Below, in pieces: positions 21,909 to 30,256 of a DNA stretch of 43,139 nt; the stretch's first letter is position 1, and each line of letters opens with the position of its first letter. The position numbers and the translations under genes are program-made. Under the pieces are notes generated by a model. It was not told the origin of the DNA and searched no databases. It saw only the letters and a list, made by a program, of their open reading frames with translations. The stretch is from a virus. The stretch is taken from IMG/VR virus record IMGVR_UViG_3300046829_000127, positions 1 to 43,139 of that record. One strand, written 5' to 3'.

Positions 21909-22203
21909 CGTGCTCCAGCCGTGCGAGGCTCCCGGTGATCTGCTCCAGCGACGCCGTGATGGCGTCCAGCGCCGGGAGGACGCTGGCGGACTGGGATTCG
22001 ATCAGCCGGTCCCGCTGCTCGGTGACCTTGTCGAGCCGGGTGACGAGCTCGGCGCGCATGGCCTGCGCCTGCTCCCACAGGACCCCCGCCTCGCTGGTCG
22101 CGATCCGGCCGGAGGCGGTGCGGCGGGTCGACAGCCACGTGATCCCGGCGCCGATGATGAGCGCGGCCGCGCCGGTCAGGGCGGCGAGGAGCCCGCTGTC
22201 CAT
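21859..22203 (-). CDS. Membrane-anchored coiled-coil protein
   Basis: 114 aa from ATG 22203. An N-terminal hydrophobic helix (residues 4-24, L-L-A-A-L-T-G-A-A-A-L-I-I-G-A-G-I) is followed by a long amphipathic helix to about residue 95. This resembles small anchored proteins found after tail genes, some of which act as spanins or holin partners; no direct evidence here. Confidence 0.6.
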   Translation of the reverse strand: MDSGLLAALTGAAALIIGAGITWLSTRRTASGRIATSEAGVLWEQAQAMRAELVTRLDKVTEQRDRLIESQSASVLPALDAITASLEQITGSLARLEHGDGHAGAAAGTGPADR

Positions 22204-22291
22204 GCTTCCCCCGGTTCACCGGCCAGTCCCCCTTGCACAGCCTGCACCGCCGCCACCAGACACGGCCGCTGCCGCGGCACAGCGGGCACAT
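21905..22291 (-). CDS. Zinc-ribbon ORF (C-x2-C-x-G-x-G) overlapping the membrane protein gene
   Basis: ATG 22291 overlaps the preceding stop (TGATG). The first ~22 residues, C-P-L-C-R-G-S-G then C-R-L-C-K-G, form a clear DnaJ-type zinc ribbon typical of tiny phage proteins. The frame then runs on with no stop through the whole next gene as an Arg/Pro-rich shadow, to 21905 (128 aa). Either the stop near 22205 was lost, or the long form is real. Only the N-terminal part (22205-22291) is well supported. Confidence 0.4.
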   Translation of the reverse strand: MCPLCRGSGRVWWRRCRLCKGDWPVNRGKHGQRAPRRPDRRGRAHHRRRDHVAVDPPHRLRPDRDQRGGGPVGAGAGHARRARHPARQGHRAAGPADRIPVRQRPPGAGRHHGVAGADHREPRTAGAR

Positions 22292-22482
22292 CACCACCGG
22301 ATGGTGACGCTGCGCTGGGTGACGGACAGGACGAAGCAGCCAGCCCGCGACAGCCGTTCTAGGCGGAGTCCTGGCGGATGCTGGACGCACCAGGTGGCGA
22401 CGTAGGCCCACGGGCGGAAGTGGTGGCCGGCGATGGCGTGCTGCAGCAGGAACGCCAGGTGGATGACGCGGGCGGTGTCCAC
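22291..22482 (-). CDS. Small hypothetical protein
   Basis: 63 aa from GTG 22482. Rich in His, Trp, Arg and hydrophobic residues, with two Cys. No domain recognised. It starts 3 bases after the 170-aa tail gene and ends in a TGATG junction. Confidence 0.5.
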   Translation of the reverse strand: MDTARVIHLAFLLQHAIAGHHFRPWAYVATWCVQHPPGLRLERLSRAGCFVLSVTQRSVTIRW

Positions 22483-22485
22483 GGT

Positions 22486-22998
22486 TCAGTCCGTCGGCAT
22501 GCGGAGCGTCCCGCCGATCAGGTCGTTGTTCACCAGCACCGGCCACGACAGCGTCACCGCCCCGCCCGTCCCGATCGTCACCGCCGCCGTCGTCCCCGAC
22601 CCGGTACCCGTCTGCCGGATCAGGCAGTACATGCGGGTGTTCGCCGGCCGGCATGCTGCGACCAGGTTGTTGGGGAACGCGGCGAAGTTCGCCGCCACCC
22701 CGGCTGAGGCGACCGCATCGATGTCGATGGTGACCAGGCCGTCCGCCTCGAGGCGGTACCGGTGATGGGTGACGGTCAGGTTCGCGACCCCGAGCGCGCC
22801 GAGATCACGCCACCCGTCGGTGGTGATCAGCGTCGGCGTCGTCGTCGTCCCCCCGGTCGCCGTGACCGCCCCGGTCGCTTCGAGGGTGACGGTCTGCACG
22901 TCGGTGGTCTGCAGGATCTCGGTCAGCAGATCGACCTTGCCGCGCAGGTCAGCGATATCCTCGTGTGCCTGCTCCAGGGTGTAGGACTCGAGAGCCAT
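22486..22998 (-). CDS. Tail-tip / minor tail protein
   Basis: 170 aa. The N-terminal 30 residues form a helix (A-H-E-D-I-A-D-L-R-G-K-V-D-L-L-T-E-I-L), a trimerising coiled coil by appearance. The rest is a Thr/Gly/Val-rich beta domain like short distal tail or baseplate receptor-binding heads. It follows the 1050-aa tail protein by 4 bases. Receptor binding is plausible. Confidence 0.65.
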   Translation of the reverse strand: MALESYTLEQAHEDIADLRGKVDLLTEILQTTDVQTVTLEATGAVTATGGTTTTPTLITTDGWRDLGALGVANLTVTHHRYRLEADGLVTIDIDAVASAGVAANFAAFPNNLVAACRPANTRMYCLIRQTGTGSGTTAAVTIGTGGAVTLSWPVLVNNDLIGGTLRMPTD

Positions 22999-23002
22999 GA
23001 CT

Positions 23003-26000
23003 TCACCACCTCCTCAGATTTACGGCCGTGATCTCATACGGCGATTCCGGGGTGCAGTTCCATTCGATCGTCCAGTTGTACGGGGTGATCACCTCGTGGT
23101 AGCCGATGACGAGCTGGCTGGCCGTCGTGGACGGATACCAGAACGGCAGGTTGATGATCTTGACGAAGTCCCCGATCTCGACACCGGCGATAGCCGACAT
23201 GATGTTCGCGGCGGCGGGATGGACGAGGCAGGTGCCGATGACAGGGTACCGCTCGTCGGTGACAGTCCCCAGGTTCAGGAGATGCTGGGCGAGGGCCAGC
23301 AGTTGCTGGTCGATCTCGGCGGCGGTCTTGTGATGCTTGCGGTGCGACGGTGTCCCGAGCACTGTCTTCGTCTTGCGGACCTTGCTGCCCTTGTGGCGGT
23401 GGACGACGACGTCGTCGACCAGTTTCTGGTCGTCGATGACGGGTGCCGGGACCTCGGCGAGATGCTGTTTGGAGAAGTCGAGGGTGAGGACCGGGGTCTG
23501 GTTGATGAGCCGGATCCTGGTCCGGTAGTGCATGCCGTGGAGGTGGCGTGCTTCCCGCAGGATCCCCTGGTCAAGGAACTCGATCTCTTCGAGGAACTTG
23601 TGGTATTCCTTCCGGGTCTGGGGGCCCATGCGGGGGTGGACGCGGACGTTGTCGATGTACAGGAGTGTCAGGTTGGCGTCGGTGTTGTGGTCGCCGGCCC
23701 GCAGGTTGAAGAACGCGGCGGTCGCGGGGGCGGTCGCGGTGACGGTCATGGTGGTGGCCGTGTTCGCGGCGAGAACAATGTCGGCGGAGTCGGTTTCGGC
23801 GAGGCTGGCGCCGGCGGCGGTGAAGAACTTGATGCCGGTGAAAGCGTTGGGGAGTGAGACGGGGGCGAAGACGTCGACTGCTGCGGACACGATGTCGCCG
23901 GGCTGGACAGGCTGCCCGGCGGTGCCGGTGGGGGAGAATGCCTGCGGCTGCCCGCCGCCGTTAGCGGTAAGGAGCAGCGAATGCGCCCCCGATGAGACGA
24001 CGGCCGGGTTGTTGACCGGCCCGGCGGCGTCGGGGGTGAACGTGACGTTGTTGAACCCGAACGCAGGGGGGCCGATGTTCGTGACCCGGTAGGTCAGGGC
24101 CGGGGCGGTGGAGATCGTGATCCGGTCACCGGGGCTGACGGAGGCGGCCTGCGCGGTGCTGAGAACAAAATAGTTGTTGTTCGCGGGGGTGCCGGAGACG
24201 GTGAACGACCACACGCCGGAACTGTCCGAATCCGCCGGCGACGACCAGACGGTCGATGAGGTGACGGCGCCGTTCAGCGCCGCCCACGACTGGATGCCGT
24301 CGCGGAACCCCCAGTGATCGGCCTGCTCAGTGAACTCCGTCGAGTTGTCCATGGCCTGCTCGTTGCACAGCCGGATGAACCGGTCGATCCCCATCTCCGA
24401 CCGGTGGCCGTCGAGGGCCTTGCTCACTTTCGTCAGGTCGATGAGGGCGTACTGGACGGAGATGTGGCCGGCAGCTGTCTTGGTGATGTCGGCGTTCGGC
24501 GCGGCGAGAACCTCGGATACGTTGCCGACGGTCGCCGTGGTCTGCGTCCCCGACACCGTCCCGATCACCGACGTGGCGCCGGGGGTGATGGCCCGCAGTT
24601 TCCAGGCGACGTTGGCGCCGGATGTGGCGAGCTCAATGGACACCATGGCGGTCTGCCCGTCGCCGACGGTCAGGTTGCCGGACGTGAACGCGAGGGACGG
24701 CCCGGCGGTGTAGCCTTTCAGCTGGATTTTGCCGCCGGTGACGTACAGGCAGTCGAGCTGGACGAGGGTCCCGCCGGTCAGGGCCCGCAAGATGACTTTG
24801 CCGTTGTTGCCGCCGTGGGCGGGTACCCACAGGATGAACCGGATGACGTTGCTGCTGGGCTGGGCGCCGGGCGTGTAGATCAGCTCCACTTTCCCGGCGC
24901 CGCCGGCCGCGCCGAGAGCAAAACCGCGTCCTCCTCCGCCGCCGCCTCCCGGGACGCCTCCCGCGACCGCGGCGGCACCGGTCGTGCCGTCCCCGCCGTC
25001 GCCGCCCTTCCCGCCGCCGGTCACGGCCGTCGCGCCGGTCCCGTGGGCGCTCGTGCTCGTCGACCCGCCCGCATTCCCGGCCGCAGCCGTACCGCCGGAA
25101 CCTCCTCCGCCGCCGCCGCCGCCGCCGGAACCGGTCGACGAGCCGCCCGCGCCGCCGTCGTGATGCACCGTATTCGCGCTGCCCGTCCCGCCGGCGCCGC
25201 CGGTGCGGAGACCCGCCACGACACCGCCCCTGGCGGTCACGGTCACCGAGTCGCCGGCCATCGAGGAGATGTGGCCGTTCGACGGGCTCGACCCGCCGTT
25301 ACCCCCGGCGCCGACAACGACCGTGTACGAGGTACCCGGCGTGACCGCGAGGGTCGCCTCTTTCGCGAACTCGCCGCCGCCGCCCGCACCCGCGCCGAGG
25401 GTGCCGTTCGACAGGTTGCCGCCGCCGCCGCCGCCCCACGACCGCGCATCCACCGTCGCCGTCGATGCCACCCACTGGTAGGTCCCCGGCACCAGGTACA
25501 CGTCGTCACCCGACGTCCCGAAACTGCCGGTCAGCCCGTCCCACGTCGAGTTGTTCAGCACCCCGATCGGCGCCGACCCGTTGAAATCCGACTTCGCGTT
25601 CCACACCGGCGCCCCGGTTGTCACCGTCATGACCTGACCGCCATCGACCCCCGGGCCGATCAGCGTCGAAAACGAGTCTTCCTCACACGGCCAGTACGCG
25701 ATCGGCGCGAAACTGCCCGTCAGCGACGCGTAATACCGGGCCAGCGCCGAGCCTTTCCCGCCGAACTGGCGGACCTGCCGCAGCGGCCCCGACGCCGTGA
25801 TGCTGACGTAAATGTCGCGGCCCGAAATGTCGGCCAGGGGCGGCCACGACGGCACCTTCCCCCAGAACCGGTACCCCTGATAGAAGTTCCCCGTCGATGT
25901 CTGGTAGGTGACGGTCAGCCGGATCTGGGTATCGCGTACCAGGTTCGGATAGTAGGCGCCGCCCGTGTAGTTCGGGGTGAACCTGCCGTCGCGGTTGTTC

Positions 26001-26155
26001 AGCGTCAGGGTCAGCGTCGCCGGCGACGGGGTACCCGCCTCGTCCTGCCGGCCGCCGTCGATGGTGATCGCATCCCGCAGATATATGTACGCCGAGATGT
26101 CGGTGAATGTGCCGTTGATCAGCAGTTCCGCGGTGACCGCGATCGGGCCGGCCAC
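23003..26155 (-). CDS. Large minor tail protein with LamG-like domain interrupted by polyglycine domain
   Basis: 1050 aa from GTG 26155. Residues 1-130 match the N-terminal domain of actinophage tail proteins after the tape measure (I-T-I-D-G-G-R, L-T-L-N-N-R-D-G-R-F-T-P-N). Residues about 145-210 and 430-600 look like two halves of one LamG/concanavalin-like fold (A-P-I-A-Y-W-P-C-E-E, W-D-G-L-T-G, then V-I-R-F-I-L-W-V-P). Between them, about 213-430 is extremely glycine-rich, like polyglycine adhesin domains of tail fibres. Residues 650-830 are beta-rich Thr/Ala domains; the C-terminal 200 are a conserved tail domain. It probably forms the tail tip and contacts the host. Confidence 0.85.
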   Translation of the reverse strand: MAGPIAVTAELLINGTFTDISAYIYLRDAITIDGGRQDEAGTPSPATLTLTLNNRDGRFTPNYTGGAYYPNLVRDTQIRLTVTYQTSTGNFYQGYRFWGKVPSWPPLADISGRDIYVSITASGPLRQVRQFGGKGSALARYYASLTGSFAPIAYWPCEEDSFSTLIGPGVDGGQVMTVTTGAPVWNAKSDFNGSAPIGVLNNSTWDGLTGSFGTSGDDVYLVPGTYQWVASTATVDARSWGGGGGGNLSNGTLGAGAGGGGEFAKEATLAVTPGTSYTVVVGAGGNGGSSPSNGHISSMAGDSVTVTARGGVVAGLRTGGAGGTGSANTVHHDGGAGGSSTGSGGGGGGGGGSGGTAAAGNAGGSTSTSAHGTGATAVTGGGKGGDGGDGTTGAAAVAGGVPGGGGGGGRGFALGAAGGAGKVELIYTPGAQPSSNVIRFILWVPAHGGNNGKVILRALTGGTLVQLDCLYVTGGKIQLKGYTAGPSLAFTSGNLTVGDGQTAMVSIELATSGANVAWKLRAITPGATSVIGTVSGTQTTATVGNVSEVLAAPNADITKTAAGHISVQYALIDLTKVSKALDGHRSEMGIDRFIRLCNEQAMDNSTEFTEQADHWGFRDGIQSWAALNGAVTSSTVWSSPADSDSSGVWSFTVSGTPANNNYFVLSTAQAASVSPGDRITISTAPALTYRVTNIGPPAFGFNNVTFTPDAAGPVNNPAVVSSGAHSLLLTANGGGQPQAFSPTGTAGQPVQPGDIVSAAVDVFAPVSLPNAFTGIKFFTAAGASLAETDSADIVLAANTATTMTVTATAPATAAFFNLRAGDHNTDANLTLLYIDNVRVHPRMGPQTRKEYHKFLEEIEFLDQGILREARHLHGMHYRTRIRLINQTPVLTLDFSKQHLAEVPAPVIDDQKLVDDVVVHRHKGSKVRKTKTVLGTPSHRKHHKTAAEIDQQLLALAQHLLNLGTVTDERYPVIGTCLVHPAAANIMSAIAGVEIGDFVKIINLPFWYPSTTASQLVIGYHEVITPYNWTIEWNCTPESPYEITAVNLRRW
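24869..25519 (-). other. Polyglycine (adhesin-like) domain inserted in tail protein
   Basis: Codons about 213-429 of the 1050-aa tail protein. Long Gly runs (up to ten) are interleaved with Ser/Ala/Thr, starting W-G-G-G-G-G-G and ending K-V-E-L-I-Y-T-P. The DNA is dominated by GCC/GGC-type codons, unlike the flanks. Resembles the glycine-rich domains that tip phage fibres and evolve rapidly. Confidence 0.75.
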
Positions 26156-28765
26156 CTACGGCGTGTTCCCGAACGCGACCTGGACGTCGCCGCCCCCGGC
26201 GGTCCGTACCTGGAACTTCAGCCACCGCGTCAGCTCGCGGGACAGGCCGTGGGGCATCTGCGAGTCAACGGACACCACGAGCTGCAGCCGGCCGCCGCCG
26301 CCAGGGCCGATGACCTGCTCCGGGCGCCCTGTCCCGTTATAGGCCAGCGACAGGCCCGTCGGCAGCCACCCGCCCCGGTCATACCAGCCAGCGGACTGCT
26401 CATGCGCCCACGCCGCCGACGGCGTCCCGTACCGCTGCCGGATGTAGTTGAACATGCCGGTCAGCTGCCCGACGGCGGTGTTCGGGTTCCCGCCGTACTG
26501 GTAATACTCCGACGGGCCGTTAATGAACTGCGCCATCCCGTAGGCCCCCGACGACGGGTTCCGTGCCGTGAGCTGATAGCCGGCTTCCCGCATCTCCACG
26601 GCATTGAATGCCGGCCACTGATCCGCGCCCCACGGGAACATGGTCCGCGCGATCGCGGCATTCTGGGCGGCTGACCCGCCGGACGGCGACCCGCCACCAG
26701 GCGACCCACCCCCACCGGACCCGCCGCCGAACCCCAGGAACGACGCCAGGTCCGACAGCAGCGACCCGCCGATGTTCCTGATCTGCCCGACCACCCACTT
26801 CGCCAGGCCCGACGCGCCGTGAACCATCCCCATGAACAGGCCCTTGATGAGGTTGGTGCCCATCCCGAAGAACACCGTCGACGGGGAGTGGATGCCGAAG
26901 AAATTCGTGACGGCCTTCAGAATCGTTCCCCCGATTTTCGCCACCCACGACGCCGCCGCGCCGACCGCGCGGAACATACCGCCGAACAGCCCCATGATCA
27001 CGAACTTGCCGGCATCGAATAGCCAGTGGACGGCAGGGGCAAAAAAATTCTTGATGTCGATGATCAGCTGCCCGGTCTGGGTGAGGATCTTCTTCCAGAC
27101 ACCGAAGATGAAGACGGCGGCGAGGCCGATGGGCTTGATGATGTACTGGTAGGCGCCCTGCCACTGTCCCTGCAGCCAGTGCCAGACGGCGAGCAGCACT
27201 TTCGACACGGCTTTCCAGTGCGTGGTGATGGCGTCGATGGCCAGCCCGAACGGCCCGAACAGCAGCGCGGCGAGCAGCTTCCAGTGCGTGACAATCCAGC
27301 CGAACCCCGTTTTGAGGGCGCCCCAGACGACGTCGAACCCCACCTTCATGGCATGCCACACGGTGGTGATCAGGTCACGGAAGCCCTTGAAATGGATGTA
27401 GGCGTAGATGATTCCGGCTACCAGCGCCGCGATGGCGATGACGACAAGGCCGATTGGGTTCGCGTCCAGGGCCACATTCCACAGCCACTGCGCGGCCGTG
27501 GCGATCGCGACACCGGCCTCGTACAGCTTGATGCCGACCGAGACTGCGGTGACGGCCAGCGCGAGGCCGCCGAGCACCCCGGCGAGGGTCAGGACCAATG
27601 TCGTGTTATGGCGGATGAAGCCGAACACCGACATCAGCGGCGGGAGGAGCTTGTCGCCGATCTTCACGCCGAGCGCCACGAGCCCCTGCGTCAGTTCCTT
27701 GAACTGCTGGCTGGCAGTCGCCTGCGTCCGCTTCCACGCATCACCGAACGCGCCCGCGCCCCGGTTCAGGTCCTTGAACTTCGACTCGAACCTGGTCATC
27801 TGGCCGAGGAGGATCTGGATGCCGACCCCGGCGCGCTTCCCGAACATCTCCGTCAGGATCGCGCCGGTTTCCTTGCCGGTGATCCCTGCTTTCTTCAGGT
27901 GCGCCGCCAGATCCTCGAGCGCGAGTTTCAGTCCGCCCTTCTGCATGTCCTTCGCGAACGACCCCATGTTCAGGCCGATCAGCTTAAGGGAATCCGCGCC
28001 GGCCGCAGCCGGCTTCGCGAGGGCCTGGATCGCCATCCGCAGCTGCGTCCCGGCCTTCGCGCCGCGGATGTTGTTGTCTCCGAACGTGGCAAGAGCGGCC
28101 CCGGCGTCCTGAATGGAAACGCCGAAGCCCTTGATCGAGGCGAGGAGCCCGGTGCCGAACGCGTCAGCCAGGTCCTGCATCTGCATATCACCGGCGCCGA
28201 CGATGGCATTCATGATGCCCATCGCCTTGCTCATATTCTGCGCGCCCTTGATGCCCGACGCCTCGAACGCCGTCAGCGCGTTCGTCACATCGACCAGGTC
28301 CGCGCCGCCGACCGCCGCGCCCTCGGCGGCGATCTTCACCAGAGCCAGCGCCTTCGGCCCCTTGATGCCCAGCGACGCGAACGCCGACTCGACGTGATAC
28401 AGGGACAGGGCCAGCGAGTCCGGGGAGAACCCGACCTGCCCGGCGAGCTTCAGGATCCCGTCACCCAGCGGCTTGATACTGCCCTGCGCCACCCCGGCCT
28501 GCGTATGGATCTTCTCCATGGCCGACTGGAACCGCACCGCCGCATATACAGAAGCGGCGCCGACGGCGATCAGGCCCTCGCTGATCTTGTTCGCGGTCTT
28601 CGTCACCCCAGAGTTCTGGAACGACTTCGTCCATGACTTCCCCGCGGTCGCACCGGCGGCCCCGGCCGCGCCCGCAGCACCTTCGAGATCTTTCTTCAGC
28701 GCCGGCGCGAACCCCGTTGTCGTCGGCCGGATCAAGACGAACGCGGTCGCGAGCGGGGAAGTCAC
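26156..28765 (-). CDS. Tape measure protein with C-terminal lysozyme-like domain
   Basis: 869 aa from GTG 28765. Residues 60-340 are the TP901-type tape-measure core (G-S-I-K-P-L-G-D, S-L-Y-H-V-E-S-A-F, F-G-D-N-N-I-R-G). Several hydrophobic helices follow (about 385-460) for membrane passage. After a Gly/Ser linker near 655-680, residues 685-790 form a transglycosylase-like domain: R-E-A-G-Y supplies the catalytic Glu, with N-P-S-S-G-A-Y-G-M-A-Q-F and Y-I-R-Q-R-Y-G. It sets tail length and would open the peptidoglycan at infection. It is short for a tape measure, predicting a tail of roughly 100-130 nm by the usual rule of about 0.15 nm per residue. Confidence 0.93.
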   Translation of the reverse strand: MTSPLATAFVLIRPTTTGFAPALKKDLEGAAGAAGAAGATAGKSWTKSFQNSGVTKTANKISEGLIAVGAASVYAAVRFQSAMEKIHTQAGVAQGSIKPLGDGILKLAGQVGFSPDSLALSLYHVESAFASLGIKGPKALALVKIAAEGAAVGGADLVDVTNALTAFEASGIKGAQNMSKAMGIMNAIVGAGDMQMQDLADAFGTGLLASIKGFGVSIQDAGAALATFGDNNIRGAKAGTQLRMAIQALAKPAAAGADSLKLIGLNMGSFAKDMQKGGLKLALEDLAAHLKKAGITGKETGAILTEMFGKRAGVGIQILLGQMTRFESKFKDLNRGAGAFGDAWKRTQATASQQFKELTQGLVALGVKIGDKLLPPLMSVFGFIRHNTTLVLTLAGVLGGLALAVTAVSVGIKLYEAGVAIATAAQWLWNVALDANPIGLVVIAIAALVAGIIYAYIHFKGFRDLITTVWHAMKVGFDVVWGALKTGFGWIVTHWKLLAALLFGPFGLAIDAITTHWKAVSKVLLAVWHWLQGQWQGAYQYIIKPIGLAAVFIFGVWKKILTQTGQLIIDIKNFFAPAVHWLFDAGKFVIMGLFGGMFRAVGAAASWVAKIGGTILKAVTNFFGIHSPSTVFFGMGTNLIKGLFMGMVHGASGLAKWVVGQIRNIGGSLLSDLASFLGFGGGSGGGGSPGGGSPSGGSAAQNAAIARTMFPWGADQWPAFNAVEMREAGYQLTARNPSSGAYGMAQFINGPSEYYQYGGNPNTAVGQLTGMFNYIRQRYGTPSAAWAHEQSAGWYDRGGWLPTGLSLAYNGTGRPEQVIGPGGGGRLQLVVSVDSQMPHGLSRELTRWLKFQVRTAGGGDVQVAFGNTP

Positions 28766-29079
28766 AGGAGCCTCGGAATGTCACGCAAAGCGGTCCGCAG
28801 CGACCGCCGGGCACGCTTCATCTGCCGCGCCGGCTTCTCCAGGAACACGTCATACCAGGCCGCCTGAACGCGGGCGTAAGCACCGTGCTCGTCCTCGCCG
28901 AACACCAGCGCCACTGAGTCGTACAGGTGGCCGGTGGCGACCGGGACACGGCGTCTCGCGCCCCGCTCGGTCACCTCGCCAGTCACCTCGAGCAGCGGCC
29001 GGATCAGATGCGACCGCGGGTCATGGACCATGTGCGCGATCGCCGGCTCGTTCAGCACGACCCGGATGAAGTCAGCCAT
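28762..29079 (-). CDS. HK97 gp10-like tail component
   Basis: 105 aa from ATG 29079. R-R-V-P-V-A-T-G-H-L-Y-D-S-V and Y-A-R-V-Q-A-A-W-Y-D-V-F-L-E are typical of the HK97_gp10 family, which lies at the head-tail joining or tail terminator step. It is unusual to find this gene after the chaperone and directly before the tape measure; normally it precedes the tail tube gene. A rightward endonuclease gene begins 28 bases upstream. Confidence 0.75.
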   Translation of the reverse strand: MADFIRVVLNEPAIAHMVHDPRSHLIRPLLEVTGEVTERGARRRVPVATGHLYDSVALVFGEDEHGAYARVQAAWYDVFLEKPARQMKRARRSLRTALRDIPRLL

Positions 29080-29107
29080 GTCACCCGCCCGGAGTAGAGT
29101 TCTAGAC

Positions 29108-29632
29108 ATGCCGCAAACCATTGATGAACGACGCGAATATGAACGCCAGTGGCGTGTCCGCAACCGGGAGAAGATCCGCGAATATCAGATCCGCAACCGG
29201 GAGAAGATCCGCGAGCAGAGGCGTGCATGGAGGGCCAGGAATCGCGAGTACATCCGCGCCAGCCATCGCGCAGATTACGCACTGGACCCAGAGAAGTTCC
29301 GGATCCGGAACATCCGTGCGAGACATGGCGCCGGACCTGAACTCATCCTTGAGCTATGGCAGGCGCAGGACGGCAAATGCTATCTGTGCGGCGAGGATGT
29401 TGATGTCGACAAAGCGTACGTTGACCACGATCATTCGTGCTGTCCCCTGAACAAGTCATGCCCGGCATGCCGCCGGGGACTTGCGCATCCCAAGTGCAAT
29501 ACGTTCATTGGTTATCTCGGAGATGACCCTGAGCGGTTCAGGTTCATGGCCAATGCGCTCGAGACAGCTAAGGCGGCGGCTGCCGGACGCATAGCAGAGA
29601 CACGGCAGCGGCAGCTCATGCTTCCGCTCTAG
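29108..29632 (+). CDS. Recombination endonuclease VII homologue, antisense insert in the tail operon
   Basis: 174 aa from ATG 29108. The N-terminal 65 residues are highly charged helical repeats (R-N-R-E-K-I-R-E-Y-Q-I twice). The C-terminal part has the endonuclease VII zinc site C-Y-L-C-G and C-P-A-C-R-R-G-L with catalytic Y-V-D-H-D-H. Such enzymes cut branched DNA and many act as mobile homing nucleases. It lies rightward between leftward tail genes and meets the chaperone stop with a 4-base convergent overlap. Confidence 0.85.
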   Translation: MPQTIDERREYERQWRVRNREKIREYQIRNREKIREQRRAWRARNREYIRASHRADYALDPEKFRIRNIRARHGAGPELILELWQAQDGKCYLCGEDVDVDKAYVDHDHSCCPLNKSCPACRRGLAHPKCNTFIGYLGDDPERFRFMANALETAKAAAAGRIAETRQRQLMLPL

Positions 29633-29772
29633 TTGCCGGCAGCTTTGCCTTCAAGGTAGTCGATCAGTGACTCGAATTCCGACTGGTCTAGGAGGGGGAT
29701 TTCCCAGGGCCGGATTCCGAGGACTTCGGCGAACGCGCCGATGTAGCGGTCCCGGTCGTGGGCGAGGGACCG
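29629..29772 (-). CDS. Frameshift-encoded C-terminal extension of tail assembly chaperone (GT-like)
   Basis: 47 codons read in the -1 frame after the slip at 29770-29777, giving R-S-L-A-H-D-R-D-R-Y-I-G-A-F-A-E-V-L-G and ending at TAG 29629. R-Y-I-G-A-F-A-E-V-L-G-I-R-P-W-E-I-P-L-L is a typical GT-type extension of actinophage chaperones. The fused product would be about 144 aa, versus 124 aa without slippage. The fusion would bind the tail tube protein during tail assembly. Confidence 0.8.
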   Translation of the reverse strand, partial: RSLAHDRDRYIGAFAEVLGIRPWEIPLLDQSEFESLIDYLEGKAAGN

Positions 29773-30062
29773 GGGGTCAGGCTGGTAGGGTCCGCCTCGC
29801 CCTCGTCGGCCTCGATCTTCACCTCGGCGAGGTTCACCTCGGCCGCGCCAGACAGGATGTCCTCGAGCGGGATCCCGCGGCCGTCGCGGTGCCACACCAT
29901 CCAGATGAATCCGCACAGTGCCCGCACCGACCCGGCGCCGAGCTGGGTTTCCCACTCGGCATACGGCATCTTCAGCTTGTCCTCGATGGTCAGCGCCTCG
30001 AGCATCGGCCGCTTGCCCTGATCGAAATCGAACATCTCGCCGTTGATGGTGACCTTAGCCAC
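29688..30062 (-). CDS. Tail assembly chaperone (G-like)
   Basis: 124 aa from GTG 30062, chosen over GTG 30068 because AGGAAGG lies about 7 bases before it. M-L-E-A-L-T-I-E-D-K-L and A-L-C-G-F-I-W-M-V-W are typical of the phage tail chaperone fold. It lies between the tail tube and tape measure genes, as in lambda G/GT. The last 27 residues after the slip site are Ser/Pro/Thr-rich, and a fraction of ribosomes should switch frame to make the longer form. Confidence 0.85.
   Translation of the reverse strand: MAKVTINGEMFDFDQGKRPMLEALTIEDKLKMPYAEWETQLGAGSVRALCGFIWMVWHRDGRGIPLEDILSGAAEVNLAEVKIEADEGEADPTSLTPGPSPTTGTATSARSPKSSESGPGKSPS
29770..29777 (-). promoter_or_regulatory. Programmed -1 frameshift slippery site
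   Basis: On the minus strand ACC CCC GGT sits at codons 96-98 of the chaperone. A peptidyl-tRNA on CCC can re-pair with the preceding CCC, shifting to the -1 frame that encodes the conserved extension. A second in-frame GGT-CCC follows but is less apt. No canonical X-XXY-YYZ heptamer is formed. Confidence 0.65.
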
Positions 30063-30097
30063 TAGCACCCTTCCTGATATCGCGATACCGTGATGGC

Positions 30098-30256
30098 ATG
30101 GATGATCTGCAGGCAGTCCCTATCCGGTTCCCACGGTCCTTGTATGACCGGCTCCGGAAAGCTGCCTTCGACAAGCGGATCCCGATGACCCAGATCGTCA
30201 TCGCCGCAGTAGAGAAAGAACTCTGTCATGAAGACCCTGCGCCAGACCCTCGCTGA
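30098..30256 (+). CDS. Ribbon-helix-helix (Arc/CopG-like) protein
   Basis: 52 aa from ATG 30098. V-P-I-R-F-P-R-S-L-Y-D-R-L-R-K-A-A followed by I-P-M-T-Q-I-V-I-A-A-V-E-K-E-L is the standard strand-helix-helix of CopG/Arc repressors. It lies antisense to the late operon and its last 29 bases overlap the start of the 108-aa gene, like an antitoxin-toxin or regulator-target pair. It may repress its own small operon. Confidence 0.75.
   Translation: MDDLQAVPIRFPRSLYDRLRKAAFDKRIPMTQIVIAAVEKELCHEDPAPDPR

Noticed and set aside
22997-23857. 286-codon plus-strand ORF rich in Asp and Val
   Set aside because: Shadow of the C-terminal part of the 1050-aa tail protein.
24314-26674. 786-codon plus-strand ORF
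   Set aside because: Arg/Pro/His-rich shadow of the glycine-rich tail gene on the other strand; no domain, no ribosome site, contradicts the clear minus-strand genes.
27026-28636. 536-codon plus-strand ORF
   Set aside because: Antisense shadow of the tape measure gene; composition dominated by Arg, Asp and Gln, no recognised domain.
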